DNA from: GWB1-39-12 sp964435575
GTDB taxonomy: Bacteria > Patescibacteriota > Microgenomatia > UBA8517
Assembly (NCBI GenBank): GCA_964435575.1
Contig: CAYSZS010000001.1
Coordinates: 55,952-119,951 of the forward strand
Length of the DNA: 64,000 nucleotides
Direction: 5' to 3'
Part shown: one piece after another, positions 39,531 through 49,122 of the stretch
Numbering within the stretch: the stretch's first letter is position 1
How the letters are laid out: each line of letters begins with the position of its first letter
Program-made: the position numbers and the translations under genes
The notes under the pieces: generated by a model
Database searches by the model: none
Told to the model about the DNA's origin: nothing
What the model saw: the letters and a program-made list of their open reading frames with translations, nothing else

Positions 39531-41211
39531 AATTAAAATTTTTTTTAAAAAGAATTTTTTATTTGTTTTACTTCTTATTTTAATTATTCCCACATTCCAG
39601 GCCCTAATTCGACCGGGATACTTTCCAATGCACGATGATATGCAGGCAATGCGGCTCTTGCAGATGGATAAGTGTGTAAAAGACCGGCAGATTCCCTGCA
39701 GGTGGGTTCCTGACATGGGGTTTGGATACGGCTATCCTCAATTTAACTACTATGCACCACTGCCTTATTACATTATGGAAATTATCCATCTTTTAGGATT
39801 TGGTTTTTTGGATAGCGTAAAAGCGGGGTTTATTTTGAGCATGATTACGGGTGCGATGGGAATGTACCTTCTTGGGAGCTCTTTATGGGGAAAAGCGGGA
39901 GGATTTATAAGTGCGCTAATTTATACTTATGCACCGTATAGAGCAGTTGACGTTTTCGTTAGGGGAGCGATGGGGGAGGTTTGGGCTTTTGCCCTTTTGC
40001 CTTTTGTATTTTGGTCGGTGGGAAAGGTTTTTAAAGGAAAAAAAATAAGCGTTTTGTATCTTGCTCTTTCCTTCTCTGCCCTACTTACGTCGCACAATAT
40101 TAGTGCAATTTTAATAATACCCTTTCTCTTGGCTTGGATTTTACTAATCTCCTTTCGAAATTTTAAAGAATCCCCGACTCAATTTATGCAAAGAATTTAT
40201 CGAATTTCGATCGGATTTGTTTGGGGAATAGGTATCGCTTCCTTTTTTATATTACCTGCTTGGTTTGAAAAAAACTTGGTTCATGTAGAAACCCTTCTTT
40301 CCGGGTATTTTAATTATATAAATCACTTCGTAAGCCTGAATCAGCTCCTTTTCCAAACTCAATGGGGATATGGAACTTCAGAAGTTGGACCTTATGATGA
40401 CTTGTTGTTATCGGTAGGGCTAATTCTTTGGGTATTGCCACTTATATCCCTAGTTCTAAATCTATATTTAAAGAAAAAACCTTCTAGTCTATTTGTTTTT
40501 CTATTGATACTTTTTGGATGGTTTAGCCTTTTTATGGCTCATTCAAAGTCCTCTTTCTTTTGGAATAATATAAAAATTCTTTCATTTGTGCAGTTTCCTT
40601 GGAGATTTTTACTTTTTTCGACCTTTTTCTTTTCATTGGCAGCAGGATCTATTGCTTTGGCCTTCAAAAAGGGTAATAAGTTAGGGGGCGTTTGGATGAG
40701 CTTCTTAATTATTTTATTATTTTTTCTGTACAGAAATTATTTCATACCGCGAATTTGGATAAATACTACGGATCAGGAAAAATTTTCCGGTGAATCCTGG
40801 CAAAGACAACAGACAATAAGCATTTTTGACTACTTGCCAGTTTATGCAAAAATGCCGCCTGCCGCCAAAGCTTCTGACGAACCTGTTTTTATAAGTGGTG
40901 AGGGCGATATAAAAAGTGGCCAGGGAGGTTCAAATTGGCAGAATTGGGAGGTGGAAGTTTTGACAGAAAAGGCAACTTTACAATTTGGAATATTTTATTT
41001 TCCTCTGTGGACTGTGCGGGTGGGCGATAAATTAATTCCGATTAACTACGACGACGATCTTGGGGCAATAAAAGTAGATTTAAATAGGGGTGGACAGAAA
41101 GTTATGCTAAGACTTACTAACACCCCCGTTAGGAGTTTTTCAAACATTGTAACATTGGTATCTATATTTTTTATTCCAATCTTTTTAAGAAAGAAGGAAC
41201 TGATTAAATGA
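39523..41211 (+). CDS. PTPS-related (PF10131-like) polytopic membrane protein, copy 1
   Basis: A 562-residue membrane protein of the family labelled 6-pyruvoyl-tetrahydropterin synthase-related, which is in fact a GT-C-like polytopic family. The signature is GYFPMHDDMQAMRLLQMDKCVKDRQIPCRWVPD followed by YGYPQFNYYAPLPYYI, then APYRAVDVFVRGAMGEVWAFALLPFV and HNISAI. The HDD acidic pair after helix 1 is the likely active site. About 11 helices and a C-terminal soluble beta-rich domain (SGEGDIKSGQ, FPLWTVRVGD). It overlaps the DPM1-like gene and is first of three tandem paralogues. Confidence 0.83.
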   Translation: MTKIKIFFKKNFLFVLLLILIIPTFQALIRPGYFPMHDDMQAMRLLQMDKCVKDRQIPCRWVPDMGFGYGYPQFNYYAPLPYYIMEIIHLLGFGFLDSVKAGFILSMITGAMGMYLLGSSLWGKAGGFISALIYTYAPYRAVDVFVRGAMGEVWAFALLPFVFWSVGKVFKGKKISVLYLALSFSALLTSHNISAILIIPFLLAWILLISFRNFKESPTQFMQRIYRISIGFVWGIGIASFFILPAWFEKNLVHVETLLSGYFNYINHFVSLNQLLFQTQWGYGTSEVGPYDDLLLSVGLILWVLPLISLVLNLYLKKKPSSLFVFLLILFGWFSLFMAHSKSSFFWNNIKILSFVQFPWRFLLFSTFFFSLAAGSIALAFKKGNKLGGVWMSFLIILLFFLYRNYFIPRIWINTTDQEKFSGESWQRQQTISIFDYLPVYAKMPPAAKASDEPVFISGEGDIKSGQGGSNWQNWEVEVLTEKATLQFGIFYFPLWTVRVGDKLIPINYDDDLGAIKVDLNRGGQKVMLRLTNTPVRSFSNIVTLVSIFFIPIFLRKKELIK

Positions 41212-42881
41212 TAAGAAAAATTTATCCCTTTATTATTATTTTTATTATATGTATTCCTGCTAGTTGGTATCTTTTTGGAAGGGGATATTTCAATATGCAT
41301 GATGATCTTCAGGTAATGAGAGTTTACGAGATGGAGAGGTGTTTTAGTGACGGCCAAATCCCCTGTCGGTGGTCGCCCGATATGGCATATGGATATGGTC
41401 AGGCCATGTTTAATTATTATTCCGCATTCCCCTATTACCTTGGTCAATTTGTGAGAATGGTTACTGGTTTAAGTATTCTGGCGACCGTAAAGACCCTTTT
41501 TTTTATTTCTTTAGTTGGATCCGCATTTGGGATGTACATATTGGCAAAAGAGTTTTGGGGAAAAATGGGTGGAATTTTAGCATCTGCCCTATACATTTAT
41601 ACTCCCTACCACGCTCTTGATATTTTTGTCAGAGGCGCGCTTTCCGAGAGCTTCTCTCTTGCAATATTACCCTTTCTTTGGTTTTACCTTTACACCCTAG
41701 TTAAAAATCCATCGGTTAAAAGTGCGTTGTTGACGTCTATCTCCCTATTCTTTCTTCTGACCACCCACAATATTTCAAGCATGATTTACGCGCCGTTTAC
41801 GCTCATCTGGACGACATTTTGGATAATCTATCTCAAAAATTGGAAAAGCATAAAGTATGTTTTTATTTCAGGAATATTGGGAGTGGGTTTATCAAGTTTT
41901 TTCCTTATTCCCGCCATTTTTGAACAATCGCTAATCAATGTACAATATCTGACTTCTGAATATTCGGACTTCCATGCGCACTTCGTTTCATTAAAGCAGT
42001 TATTCGTTGAAAGAAAGTGGGGATACGGACCCTCAATTTTTGGACCATACGATGATCTGTCTTTTCAGGTCGGCTGGCCGCATTGGTTTTTAGGATTTTT
42101 AGTAATAGGACTTTCTATTTATTGGTGGGTTAAAAAAAGAAACAAAGAAGCAATTCTAAGTATTTCACTAATTTCACTATTTTTGTTGACGACCTTTTTG
42201 GCACATCAGAGATCTTTATTTCTTTGGGAATCACTCCCACTTATCAAATTTGTCCAATTTCCGTGGAGGTTTTTAGGTCTTTCTATGTTTTTCTTGTCAT
42301 TTGCATTAGGAGCGATGGGAAATGTGCGGTTTACCTTAAAGACTTTATTCGTATATCTGATTCTTGGTATTACAATAGTTCTTAATATTAGCTACTTCAA
42401 GCCCTTTAATTTTTCAAGAAAAGTTAAAGACGAAGATAAATTGATGGGAGAAGCCTGGGAATTACAACAGAAAGCGGCAATTCTCGACTACCTGCCAAAA
42501 ACTGCCGATATTGCACCCCCAGCATCTGCGTTCGATACACCTAAAGTTATTTCAGGCGAAGGGGTAATAGAAAACTTTACAAACGATTCCAATAGATTTA
42601 GTTTTGACGCCGATATTTTCTCGCTCTCAGAAGTGGTAGTTCCCGTCATGTATTTTCCGAACTGGATAGTGATTGTTGATAATCAAAAGGTAACAAGCGG
42701 GATTAATGGTGCCCATGGAGTCATAAGCCTAGAACTCCCCGTAGGTAAACATATCGTTCGAGGTAGGTTTACGAATACTTTAGTAAGGACAGTCGCTAAT
42801 TCAGTCTCGGTTCTATCTTTAATAATACTTTTTTCTGTTTCAGCAGTCTCTGAGAACAAAAAGTATGATGAAAAGAAATAA
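41208..42881 (+). CDS. PTPS-related (PF10131-like) polytopic membrane protein, copy 2
   Basis: A 557-residue paralogue of the preceding gene and clearly its closest relative here: GYFNMHDDLQVMRVYEMERCFSDGQIPCRWSPD, YGYGQAMFNYYSAFPYYL, TPYHALDIFVRGALSESFSLAILPFL, HNISSM, KWGYGPSIFGPYDDLSFQVG and FPWRFLGLSMFFLSFALG. The C-terminal extracytoplasmic domain again ends with an IVIVDNQKV/LPVGKHIVRGRFTNT-type beta segment. Translationally coupled to copy 1 (ATGA) and overlapping copy 3 by 17 nt. It is probably a sugar transferase acting on a lipid-linked donor. Confidence 0.83.
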   Translation: MIRKIYPFIIIFIICIPASWYLFGRGYFNMHDDLQVMRVYEMERCFSDGQIPCRWSPDMAYGYGQAMFNYYSAFPYYLGQFVRMVTGLSILATVKTLFFISLVGSAFGMYILAKEFWGKMGGILASALYIYTPYHALDIFVRGALSESFSLAILPFLWFYLYTLVKNPSVKSALLTSISLFFLLTTHNISSMIYAPFTLIWTTFWIIYLKNWKSIKYVFISGILGVGLSSFFLIPAIFEQSLINVQYLTSEYSDFHAHFVSLKQLFVERKWGYGPSIFGPYDDLSFQVGWPHWFLGFLVIGLSIYWWVKKRNKEAILSISLISLFLLTTFLAHQRSLFLWESLPLIKFVQFPWRFLGLSMFFLSFALGAMGNVRFTLKTLFVYLILGITIVLNISYFKPFNFSRKVKDEDKLMGEAWELQQKAAILDYLPKTADIAPPASAFDTPKVISGEGVIENFTNDSNRFSFDADIFSLSEVVVPVMYFPNWIVIVDNQKVTSGINGAHGVISLELPVGKHIVRGRFTNTLVRTVANSVSVLSLIILFSVSAVSENKKYDEKK

Positions 42882-44553
42882 ATTTGTTTATCTATTACTG
42901 ACACTTTTGCTAATACCAGCAGCTTTTTTCCTTTTAATTCCAGGGTTTTACGAACCTCATGACCTCCACCATTTTGCAGATATTTACGAAATGTATCGGG
43001 CAATTTCTTCAGGTCAAATTCCACCTCGGTTAGGACCTGATTTTATTTTCGGCTATGGATATCCCCTTTTTAATTTTTATTATGTTTTGCCTTTTTATAT
43101 AGGAAGTTTTTTTTATGCTGTTTTGGGAAGTTTGCAAATTAGTTTCAAATTAGTTTTTGTTGCAAGCATAATTTTATCAGTTTTTGGAATGTTTTTTTTC
43201 CTGAGAGAGTTTTTCGGGAAGTGGGCCGCATTTACCGGATCCGTTTTATTTTTATATACTCCCTATCGCGCAGTCCAAATATATGTACGAGGAGCGATGG
43301 GGGAGGCACTTGCATTATCTCTTTTACCTTTTGTTTTGTGGTCGGCGGTTCGATTGATCAAACAACCCGGAAAGCGAGTTTTGGTTGCGATCTTGTCATT
43401 TATCTCGGCCCTTTTTATACTTTCACACAATTATTTTTGGGTAATCAGCCTTCCTTTCATTCTTGTTTTGCTTACTTTATTGATTGATAAAGAGAATTTG
43501 GCCCTTACTATTCGTTCTCTATTAACAACTTTTCTTCTTTCTATAGGTTTAACCTCCTATTGGTGGTTACCAGCTTTAATAGAACAAGGTACGGTTTCTT
43601 CGACCACCCCTTTTCCACTAATTGATCATTTCCCTTTCATCAAACAGTTAATAATCCCTTCTTGGGGATATGGAAGTTCAGTTTGGGGATCGGGAGATGG
43701 AATGTCGTTCCAGGTAGGCGTCATTAACTGGTTTGTGTTTTTAATTCTTATTGGGATGATTTTGTTTAAAAGACTTGTAAGTAATAAACAAATTTCAAAA
43801 CTTGCTATCTGGTCGATTACGGGTTTTTTAGTAAGTCTTTTTATGATGAATATTCGCTCCTACCCCTTATGGAAAATTCTGCCGTTTCATGACTTTATTC
43901 AGTTTCCTTGGAGACTTTTATTTTTGACAACGCTTTTTACAAGTGTAATGGCAGCGGTTAGCGTTGAAGTGTTAAATAAGCGTGGAAAATATTTAGCATC
44001 GACTATAATACTAGGAAGCTTACTTTTGACTTTTCATTATTTTCAACCGAGTAAAATATTTTATCATACAGATGATGATTATTTATCAAGGTTCTTTGCA
44101 AACCGTACAACTCAAGGGGAAAAACGTGAGGTTTCTAAAGAATATTTGAATTACAGCGAAGACTACCTCCTTTTACCCAAATGGGTTGACCAACGACCGA
44201 GAAGCTTACCTCATCAAAAAATAGAATCCGACGTAATTAGTGTTTTCGATATCGAGGAAATTACTCCAGTGAAGTGGGTTGTCTTTGTTGAGACAAAGGA
44301 AAATTCGAAAGTTACTTTTAATTCTTTATATTTTCCCGGATGGTTTGCAAAAATTGACGGTAATCCTACTCTGATAACATTAGAGAAACCGCTCGGACTG
44401 ATAGAAACACAGGTTCCATTAGGTAAGCATGAAATTTCTTTCTATTGGGCGGAAACCCCATTGCGGAAAATGGCAGATCTCATAAGTTTATTTTCGTTAG
44501 GAATAAACGGGTTTTTATTTTGGAATGAAAAAAAAGAGCACAACCGAAAATAG
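42865..44553 (+). CDS. PTPS-related (PF10131-like) polytopic membrane protein, copy 3
   Basis: A 562-residue third paralogue, more diverged: GFYEPHDLHHFADIYEMYRAISSGQIPPRLGPD, where the HDD of copies 1 and 2 is HDLHH, then YGYPLFNFYYVLPFYIG, TPYRAVQIYVRGAMGEALALSLLPFV, LSHNYFW, SWGYGSSVWGSGDGMSFQVG and FPWRLLFLTTLF. The change at the acidic loop suggests different substrate use. The start could be ATG 42865 or 42868. It overlaps the next gene by 29 nt. Confidence 0.82.
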   Translation: MMKRNKFVYLLLTLLLIPAAFFLLIPGFYEPHDLHHFADIYEMYRAISSGQIPPRLGPDFIFGYGYPLFNFYYVLPFYIGSFFYAVLGSLQISFKLVFVASIILSVFGMFFFLREFFGKWAAFTGSVLFLYTPYRAVQIYVRGAMGEALALSLLPFVLWSAVRLIKQPGKRVLVAILSFISALFILSHNYFWVISLPFILVLLTLLIDKENLALTIRSLLTTFLLSIGLTSYWWLPALIEQGTVSSTTPFPLIDHFPFIKQLIIPSWGYGSSVWGSGDGMSFQVGVINWFVFLILIGMILFKRLVSNKQISKLAIWSITGFLVSLFMMNIRSYPLWKILPFHDFIQFPWRLLFLTTLFTSVMAAVSVEVLNKRGKYLASTIILGSLLLTFHYFQPSKIFYHTDDDYLSRFFANRTTQGEKREVSKEYLNYSEDYLLLPKWVDQRPRSLPHQKIESDVISVFDIEEITPVKWVVFVETKENSKVTFNSLYFPGWFAKIDGNPTLITLEKPLGLIETQVPLGKHEISFYWAETPLRKMADLISLFSLGINGFLFWNEKKEHNRK

Positions 44554-45862
44554 TTTAGTTGATATAGTACTAAGAAATCGAAGGAGAATTTTTCTGGTGG
44601 CCCTCCTTCTTATCGGATTTTTTATAAGATTTTACTATGCAGATAAATTCGTTAAGGAAAGTGGCGACCTACGACTTTATGCGGATTGGGGAGAGAAATT
44701 CTGGGAATATGGATCAAAAAATTTTTATTTCGTAAAAGAATGGTATTACGCACCCCCGAATTATCCGCCGATACTTTCGCTTATCTATGCAGGATCCTAT
44801 TGGTTATTTGACCATAAATACGTTTTGGCACAAATTCATAATGCGACACGCTTAGTTCCGGCTGTTTTCATTATCTACTTTTACGATCACGGTTATTATC
44901 TCCTTCTTAAATTACCCGGGATTATGGCTGATTTGGGATTGGCATATTTAATATATAAAGTTGTTTTTGAGTTAACAAAGAATACAAAACGTTCGCTTAT
45001 CGCTTTTTCTTTTTATCTATTTAATCCTATCTCTATTTTTTTGAGCGGAGCATGGGGGCAAACAGACAGTTTGGTATCGCTTTTTGGAATACTTTCATTT
45101 TTAGTTCTTTTTTCGAGGTATATCTGGCTTTCAATCCCTCTTTTATTTATCAGTTTTTATATAAAACCAAATTGGGGGTTATTTATTCCACTGTATTTAT
45201 TTATTCTGTTTGGTAAAAAACCCAAATTTAAATATGTAGGATTCGGAATTATAATGTCGGTTATAATTTTTATAGTTACTACACTTCCTTTTAGTCAAGG
45301 AAGTGTTTTATCTTTTTCTAAATATTTACTGGAATCCAGGATTTTGCCAACCGCCAGCATTACACACAAAGCATCGGTTTCCGCTTTCAATTTCCATACA
45401 ATTTTTTTTGAAATAGATAGGACTTCGGATGAAGAACCTGTTTTGGGAATTCCTGCGAATATTTTCGGGATAATAATTTTTATCTTAGTTAATGTTGTTT
45501 CCTTTTGGTACTCGAGGAAACAAAAATACAACATTAAATCGCTAATGGTTGCACTTTTTTTAATCGGATTTTCAGGGTACCTTTTTTTGACAAATATGTT
45601 AGAGAGGTATTTTTTCGCAGGCTTCGTTCCTCTGATTATTATTGGTTTTACCAATACCAGGTTATTAGTTTATCTATTACTTATCAACCTGGCAACTTTT
45701 TTAAACCTGGTTTATGCGTTTTTTCGTCGATCGGTCGGTGAAATTGCAGACCTTTTCACTGAAAATGATTTCTTGGCTATAAGGGTGCTATCAACCCTTA
45801 ATTTGTTTGGCTTTGTTATTTTGTTGAAAAAATTCAATCCGATTTCTTTCAAGAAAAGTTAA
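44525..45862 (+). CDS. GT-C-like mannosyltransferase family membrane protein
   Basis: A 445-residue polytopic protein. Residues about 22-40 form helix 1; the following loop holds KESGDLRLYADWGEKFWEYGSKNFYF with the candidate catalytic Asp, then YAPPNYPPILSLIYAGSYWLF. The signature FNPISIFLSGAWGQTDSLVSLFGIL (WGQ-x-D-S) is shared with Gpi18/ALG6-like transferases, and SFYIKPNWGLFIPLYLF follows. About 10 helices. Relative of the gene at 37543. It ends the tandem run of membrane genes that began at 37543. Confidence 0.8.
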   Translation: MKKKSTTENSLVDIVLRNRRRIFLVALLLIGFFIRFYYADKFVKESGDLRLYADWGEKFWEYGSKNFYFVKEWYYAPPNYPPILSLIYAGSYWLFDHKYVLAQIHNATRLVPAVFIIYFYDHGYYLLLKLPGIMADLGLAYLIYKVVFELTKNTKRSLIAFSFYLFNPISIFLSGAWGQTDSLVSLFGILSFLVLFSRYIWLSIPLLFISFYIKPNWGLFIPLYLFILFGKKPKFKYVGFGIIMSVIIFIVTTLPFSQGSVLSFSKYLLESRILPTASITHKASVSAFNFHTIFFEIDRTSDEEPVLGIPANIFGIIIFILVNVVSFWYSRKQKYNIKSLMVALFLIGFSGYLFLTNMLERYFFAGFVPLIIIGFTNTRLLVYLLLINLATFLNLVYAFFRRSVGEIADLFTENDFLAIRVLSTLNLFGFVILLKKFNPISFKKS

Positions 45863-45863
45863 G

Positions 45864-45872
45864 TGATAAAAT
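45864..45872 (+). promoter_or_regulatory. extended -10 (TGATAAAAT) of the flippase gene
   Basis: TGA plus TAAAAT directly after the preceding stop. The box ends exactly 6 nt before the ATG at 45879. Confidence 0.55.
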
Positions 45873-45878
45873 TTTAAA

Positions 45879-47375
45879 ATGTCTGATATAACAAAAACAC
45901 AGGACCATTTGGATCCCACCGGCGAAATTAGTTTGGAAGCGGTAAAATCGAGGGCGGTTAAAGGTGTTGTTGTTTTAACGGGTCGGACCTTTATCCTTCA
46001 AATAGTATCATTTTCCGCCTGGTTTTTTCTTTCGGTCTTTTTAGATGCCCGGGAAATCGGGGTTTTCTTTATAGTATCTGCAGTAGTAAATTTCCTGCGC
46101 TATTTTTCCGACATCGGTTTGGCCGCTGCCTTAATTCAAAAAAAGGAGAAAGTTGACGAAGCCGATCTTAAAACAACCTTCACTATCCAGCAGGGGCTGG
46201 TAATACTGCTTTTGCTGTTTTTATATATTTCGGCTCCTTTTTTCCAGCGATATTATTCATTGAGCTATGAGGGATTACTGCTTTTTTATGCGCTGGGCGT
46301 ATCTTTTCTTTTTTCATCTTTAAAAACCATTCCCTCGGTTTTATTGGAACGCGAGCTGAAGTTCGGGAAATTGGTTATTCCCGATGTTTTGGAGAACCTT
46401 GTTTACAATTTAACCGCGGTATATTTCGCCTGGCAGGGAATGGGGATAACAAGCTTTACTTATGCAGTATTGCTGCGCGGTATAGTCGGGTTAATCGCGA
46501 TTTATATAATTCGTCCCTGGCTTCCCGGACTGGCCTTCGCCGGAAAATCTTTGAGAAAACTTTTGACTTTCGGAGTTCCGTACCAACTGAATACTTTTTT
46601 GGCGACAGTAAAAGACGACGGAATGACGGCATTTTTGGGAGGAATTCTCGGAGCAACCGGTATTGGCTATCTCGGCTGGGCGCAAAAATGGGCGCAGACG
46701 CCTCTCCGGCTATTTTTGGATAATGTTACAAAAGTCACCTTTCCGGCATTTTCACGCATGCAGGACGATAAAAAACATCTCGAAAGCAGTGTCACAAGAT
46801 CAATATATTTTGTTGCCTTTTTAGTTTTTCCGTCGATTGTCAGCCTTTTGGTTTTGGCACCCGTTTTGGTAGAAATAATTCCAAGGTATGATAAATGGCA
46901 GCCGGCGCTTCTACCTTTGGCACTGGTCAGCGTCAATGTGATTATGGCTGTTTCAACGACCCAGATTACCAATCTATTCAACGCGATAGGTAAAATTAAA
47001 ATAACTTTTAAACTGATGTTAATGTGGACGATTCTCACCTGGTTATTTGTTCCCTTTTTCGGATTAAGATTCGGTGTCAATGGCGCGGCATTCGGCTATG
47101 CTCTCGTAGGCGCGAGTTCGGTGATTGCGATTTATATCGGGAAAAGACATGTCAACTTTTCTCTTAAATACAGCTTGCTGAATCCGGCAATCGCTTCGGT
47201 TATTATGGCCATTGTAATGCTTTTGGTAAGAAATATATTGCCTGTTAATATTTTCGGACTTTCGTTAATCGCTTTGGTCGGTCTTGCAGCCTATTTTGCG
47301 GCATCTTTTGCAATTGTCGGCAGGTCTCTTCTGGAAGATGGTAAAAAATCTCTTTCAACTCTTTTCAGTCGCTAA
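45879..47375 (+). CDS. Wzx-type oligosaccharide flippase (polysaccharide biosynthesis protein family)
   Basis: A 498-residue protein with 12-14 membrane helices of the MATE/MOP superfamily. Recognisable are RAVKGVVVLTGRTFILQIVSF, the LDAREIGVFFIVSAVVNFLRYFSDIGLAAALIQ helix-loop (typical Wzx N-terminal half), LLERELKFGKLVIPDVL and YLGWAQKWAQTPLRLFLDNVTKVTFPAFSRMQDD (second repeat). It should flip a polyprenyl-diphosphate-linked glycan across the membrane. The gene uses noticeably more G and C at third positions than its neighbours (by eye), which may indicate recent transfer. The start is ATG 45879, supported by the -10 position. Confidence 0.92.
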   Translation: MSDITKTQDHLDPTGEISLEAVKSRAVKGVVVLTGRTFILQIVSFSAWFFLSVFLDAREIGVFFIVSAVVNFLRYFSDIGLAAALIQKKEKVDEADLKTTFTIQQGLVILLLLFLYISAPFFQRYYSLSYEGLLLFYALGVSFLFSSLKTIPSVLLERELKFGKLVIPDVLENLVYNLTAVYFAWQGMGITSFTYAVLLRGIVGLIAIYIIRPWLPGLAFAGKSLRKLLTFGVPYQLNTFLATVKDDGMTAFLGGILGATGIGYLGWAQKWAQTPLRLFLDNVTKVTFPAFSRMQDDKKHLESSVTRSIYFVAFLVFPSIVSLLVLAPVLVEIIPRYDKWQPALLPLALVSVNVIMAVSTTQITNLFNAIGKIKITFKLMLMWTILTWLFVPFFGLRFGVNGAAFGYALVGASSVIAIYIGKRHVNFSLKYSLLNPAIASVIMAIVMLLVRNILPVNIFGLSLIALVGLAAYFAASFAIVGRSLLEDGKKSLSTLFSR

Positions 47376-49086
47376 GATAAATAGAGCAGGCCGGTTTTTG
47401 ATTTTAGCCGGTTCGCTGGTCTGGTCTTTGACTATGGTAAAAAGTGGATTGGTTTACAATTATGGAATGGGATTTTGGGGTCCGAACGGACATGACGGAA
47501 TTTGGCACATAAGTTTGGCAAATTCATTAGCAAGAGGATTGTGGCAGATGCCGATTTTCGCGGGAGAAACTATTAAGAACTATCACATAGGATTTGATTT
47601 GGTACTTGCCATACTTCATAAACTGACTTTTATTCCAATTCATACTTTGTATTTTCAAATACTTCCCCCAATCTTTGCATTCTTAATTGGCTTATTTGCT
47701 TATTTGTTTACTCTGTCTTGGAAAAATTCCACGAAATCGGCTTTTTGGGCGACTTTTTTTGTGTATTTCGGTGGAAACTGGGGTTGGCTAGTAACTTTAA
47801 TAAGAGGGAAAGAGTTGGGTGGAGAGAGTCTGTTTTGGTCACAACAGGCAATATCGACGCTTATCAACCCACCCTTCGCCCTGTCACTTATCTTGATATT
47901 TTCCGGATTGTGGGTACTTGTAAAAGGACTACAGACTAAAGATAAAAGACTTTTTATTATTGCTACATTTTTATTCGGAGTTTTGGTGCAGGTCAAGGTT
48001 TATGCTGGAATTTTGGTTTTAGCAGGACTTTTTATGGCGGGATTTTGGAGAATGGTTAAAAAGCAGGGAATTGACTTAATCAAAGTTTTTACAGGTTCCT
48101 TGCTAATTTCTTTTTTGATTTTTTCTCCGTTAATAGGAAGCGTTGGGCAAACGGTAATTTTTCAGCCCTTTTGGTTTTTGGAAAGCATAGTTTCTTCACC
48201 TGACCGCTTTTATTGGCCAAAAATGGCAAGCGCAATTGCAAACTATAAATTGGCGGGAAATTGGCCAAGATTAATTCTTGCCTATGGAGTGACATTTGCT
48301 ATTTTTTGGTTTGGAAACTTGGGTACAAGAATTTTAAAAGAGCCGCTGTTTTTTGTACACCTTAAAAATCTCAAGAAACTTTCATTCATTGAAGTATTTT
48401 TGTATAGCATTATAGGGCTAGGGGTTTTACTTCCGACTCTATTTATCCAAAAAGGAAATTCCTGGAACACAATTCAATTTATGTATTATTCTTTGGTGTT
48501 TTCTGGAATTCTAGCTGGGGTTTGTTTGGGAAAGTATTTAGATAAAAATGCGGACGAGAAGCACAGCACTATGATACATCATAGTAAGCGAGTGGGTCTA
48601 ATTTTATTAATAATAGCGATGACGGTACCAACTAGCGTTGGGACTTTGAAACACTACTTACCCCAAAGACCTCCAGCGATGATTTCAAATCAAGAACTTG
48701 AAGCACTTGATTTTCTTGCAAATCAGCCAGATGGAACTGTCCTAACTCAGCCTTTTGGCAGAGAAAAAGCCCTTGCAGCTCAATCAAATCCGCCAAGACC
48801 TCTTTACCTTTACGAGTCAACTGCCTATGTTTCGGCTTTTTCCGGGAAACAGACGTATTTGGAAGATGAAGTTAACTTAGAAATAACGGGATATGACTGG
48901 AGAAAAAGGAGAAAAGAAGTTGAACCATTTTTTGGCGAGAACTGTAAAATAGACGTAAATTTCTTTACTGACAAAGAGGTCTCATATATTTATTTAGTAA
49001 AGCAAAATTTATGTAAAAGGGAATTTGAGACAATTGCAGATAAAATATTTGAAAATCTGGAGGTTGTGGTATTTAAGGTTAATTAG
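47338..49086 (+). CDS. polytopic GT-C-like membrane protein
   Basis: A 582-residue protein with about 11 helices. The first loop has MGFWGPNGHDGIWHISLANSLARG, where the HD motif resembles the acidic site of GT-C enzymes, then NYHIGFDLVLAILHKL, FVYFGGNWGWLVTL and FSLV-type helices. The extracytoplasmic tail has ISNQELEALDFLANQPDGTVLTQPFGRE. An 18-bp perfect dyad (48568-48585) encodes STMIHHSK in a loop. ATG 47338 is chosen as it gives the shortest cytoplasmic lead; it overlaps the flippase by 38 nt. An ATG at 47284 is also in frame. Confidence 0.75.
   Translation: MVKNLFQLFSVAKINRAGRFLILAGSLVWSLTMVKSGLVYNYGMGFWGPNGHDGIWHISLANSLARGLWQMPIFAGETIKNYHIGFDLVLAILHKLTFIPIHTLYFQILPPIFAFLIGLFAYLFTLSWKNSTKSAFWATFFVYFGGNWGWLVTLIRGKELGGESLFWSQQAISTLINPPFALSLILIFSGLWVLVKGLQTKDKRLFIIATFLFGVLVQVKVYAGILVLAGLFMAGFWRMVKKQGIDLIKVFTGSLLISFLIFSPLIGSVGQTVIFQPFWFLESIVSSPDRFYWPKMASAIANYKLAGNWPRLILAYGVTFAIFWFGNLGTRILKEPLFFVHLKNLKKLSFIEVFLYSIIGLGVLLPTLFIQKGNSWNTIQFMYYSLVFSGILAGVCLGKYLDKNADEKHSTMIHHSKRVGLILLIIAMTVPTSVGTLKHYLPQRPPAMISNQELEALDFLANQPDGTVLTQPFGREKALAAQSNPPRPLYLYESTAYVSAFSGKQTYLEDEVNLEITGYDWRKRRKEVEPFFGENCKIDVNFFTDKEVSYIYLVKQNLCKREFETIADKIFENLEVVVFKVN
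48568..48585. repeat. 18-bp intragenic dyad (ACTATGAT-AC-ATCATAGT)
   Basis: An 8-bp perfect stem with a 2-base centre lies in a hydrophilic loop of the membrane protein. It is similar in behaviour to the other in-frame palindromes. Confidence 0.5.
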
Positions 49087-49107
49087 ATGTGTTTCTTCTT
49101 TGCTTCA

Positions 49108-49116
49108 TGCTAAAAT
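49108..49116 (+). promoter_or_regulatory. extended -10 (TGCTAAAAT) of a GT2 gene
   Basis: TGC plus TAAAAT; the box ends exactly 6 nt before the GTG at 49123, implying a leaderless mRNA. Confidence 0.55.
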
Positions 49117-49122
49117 TAGCTT

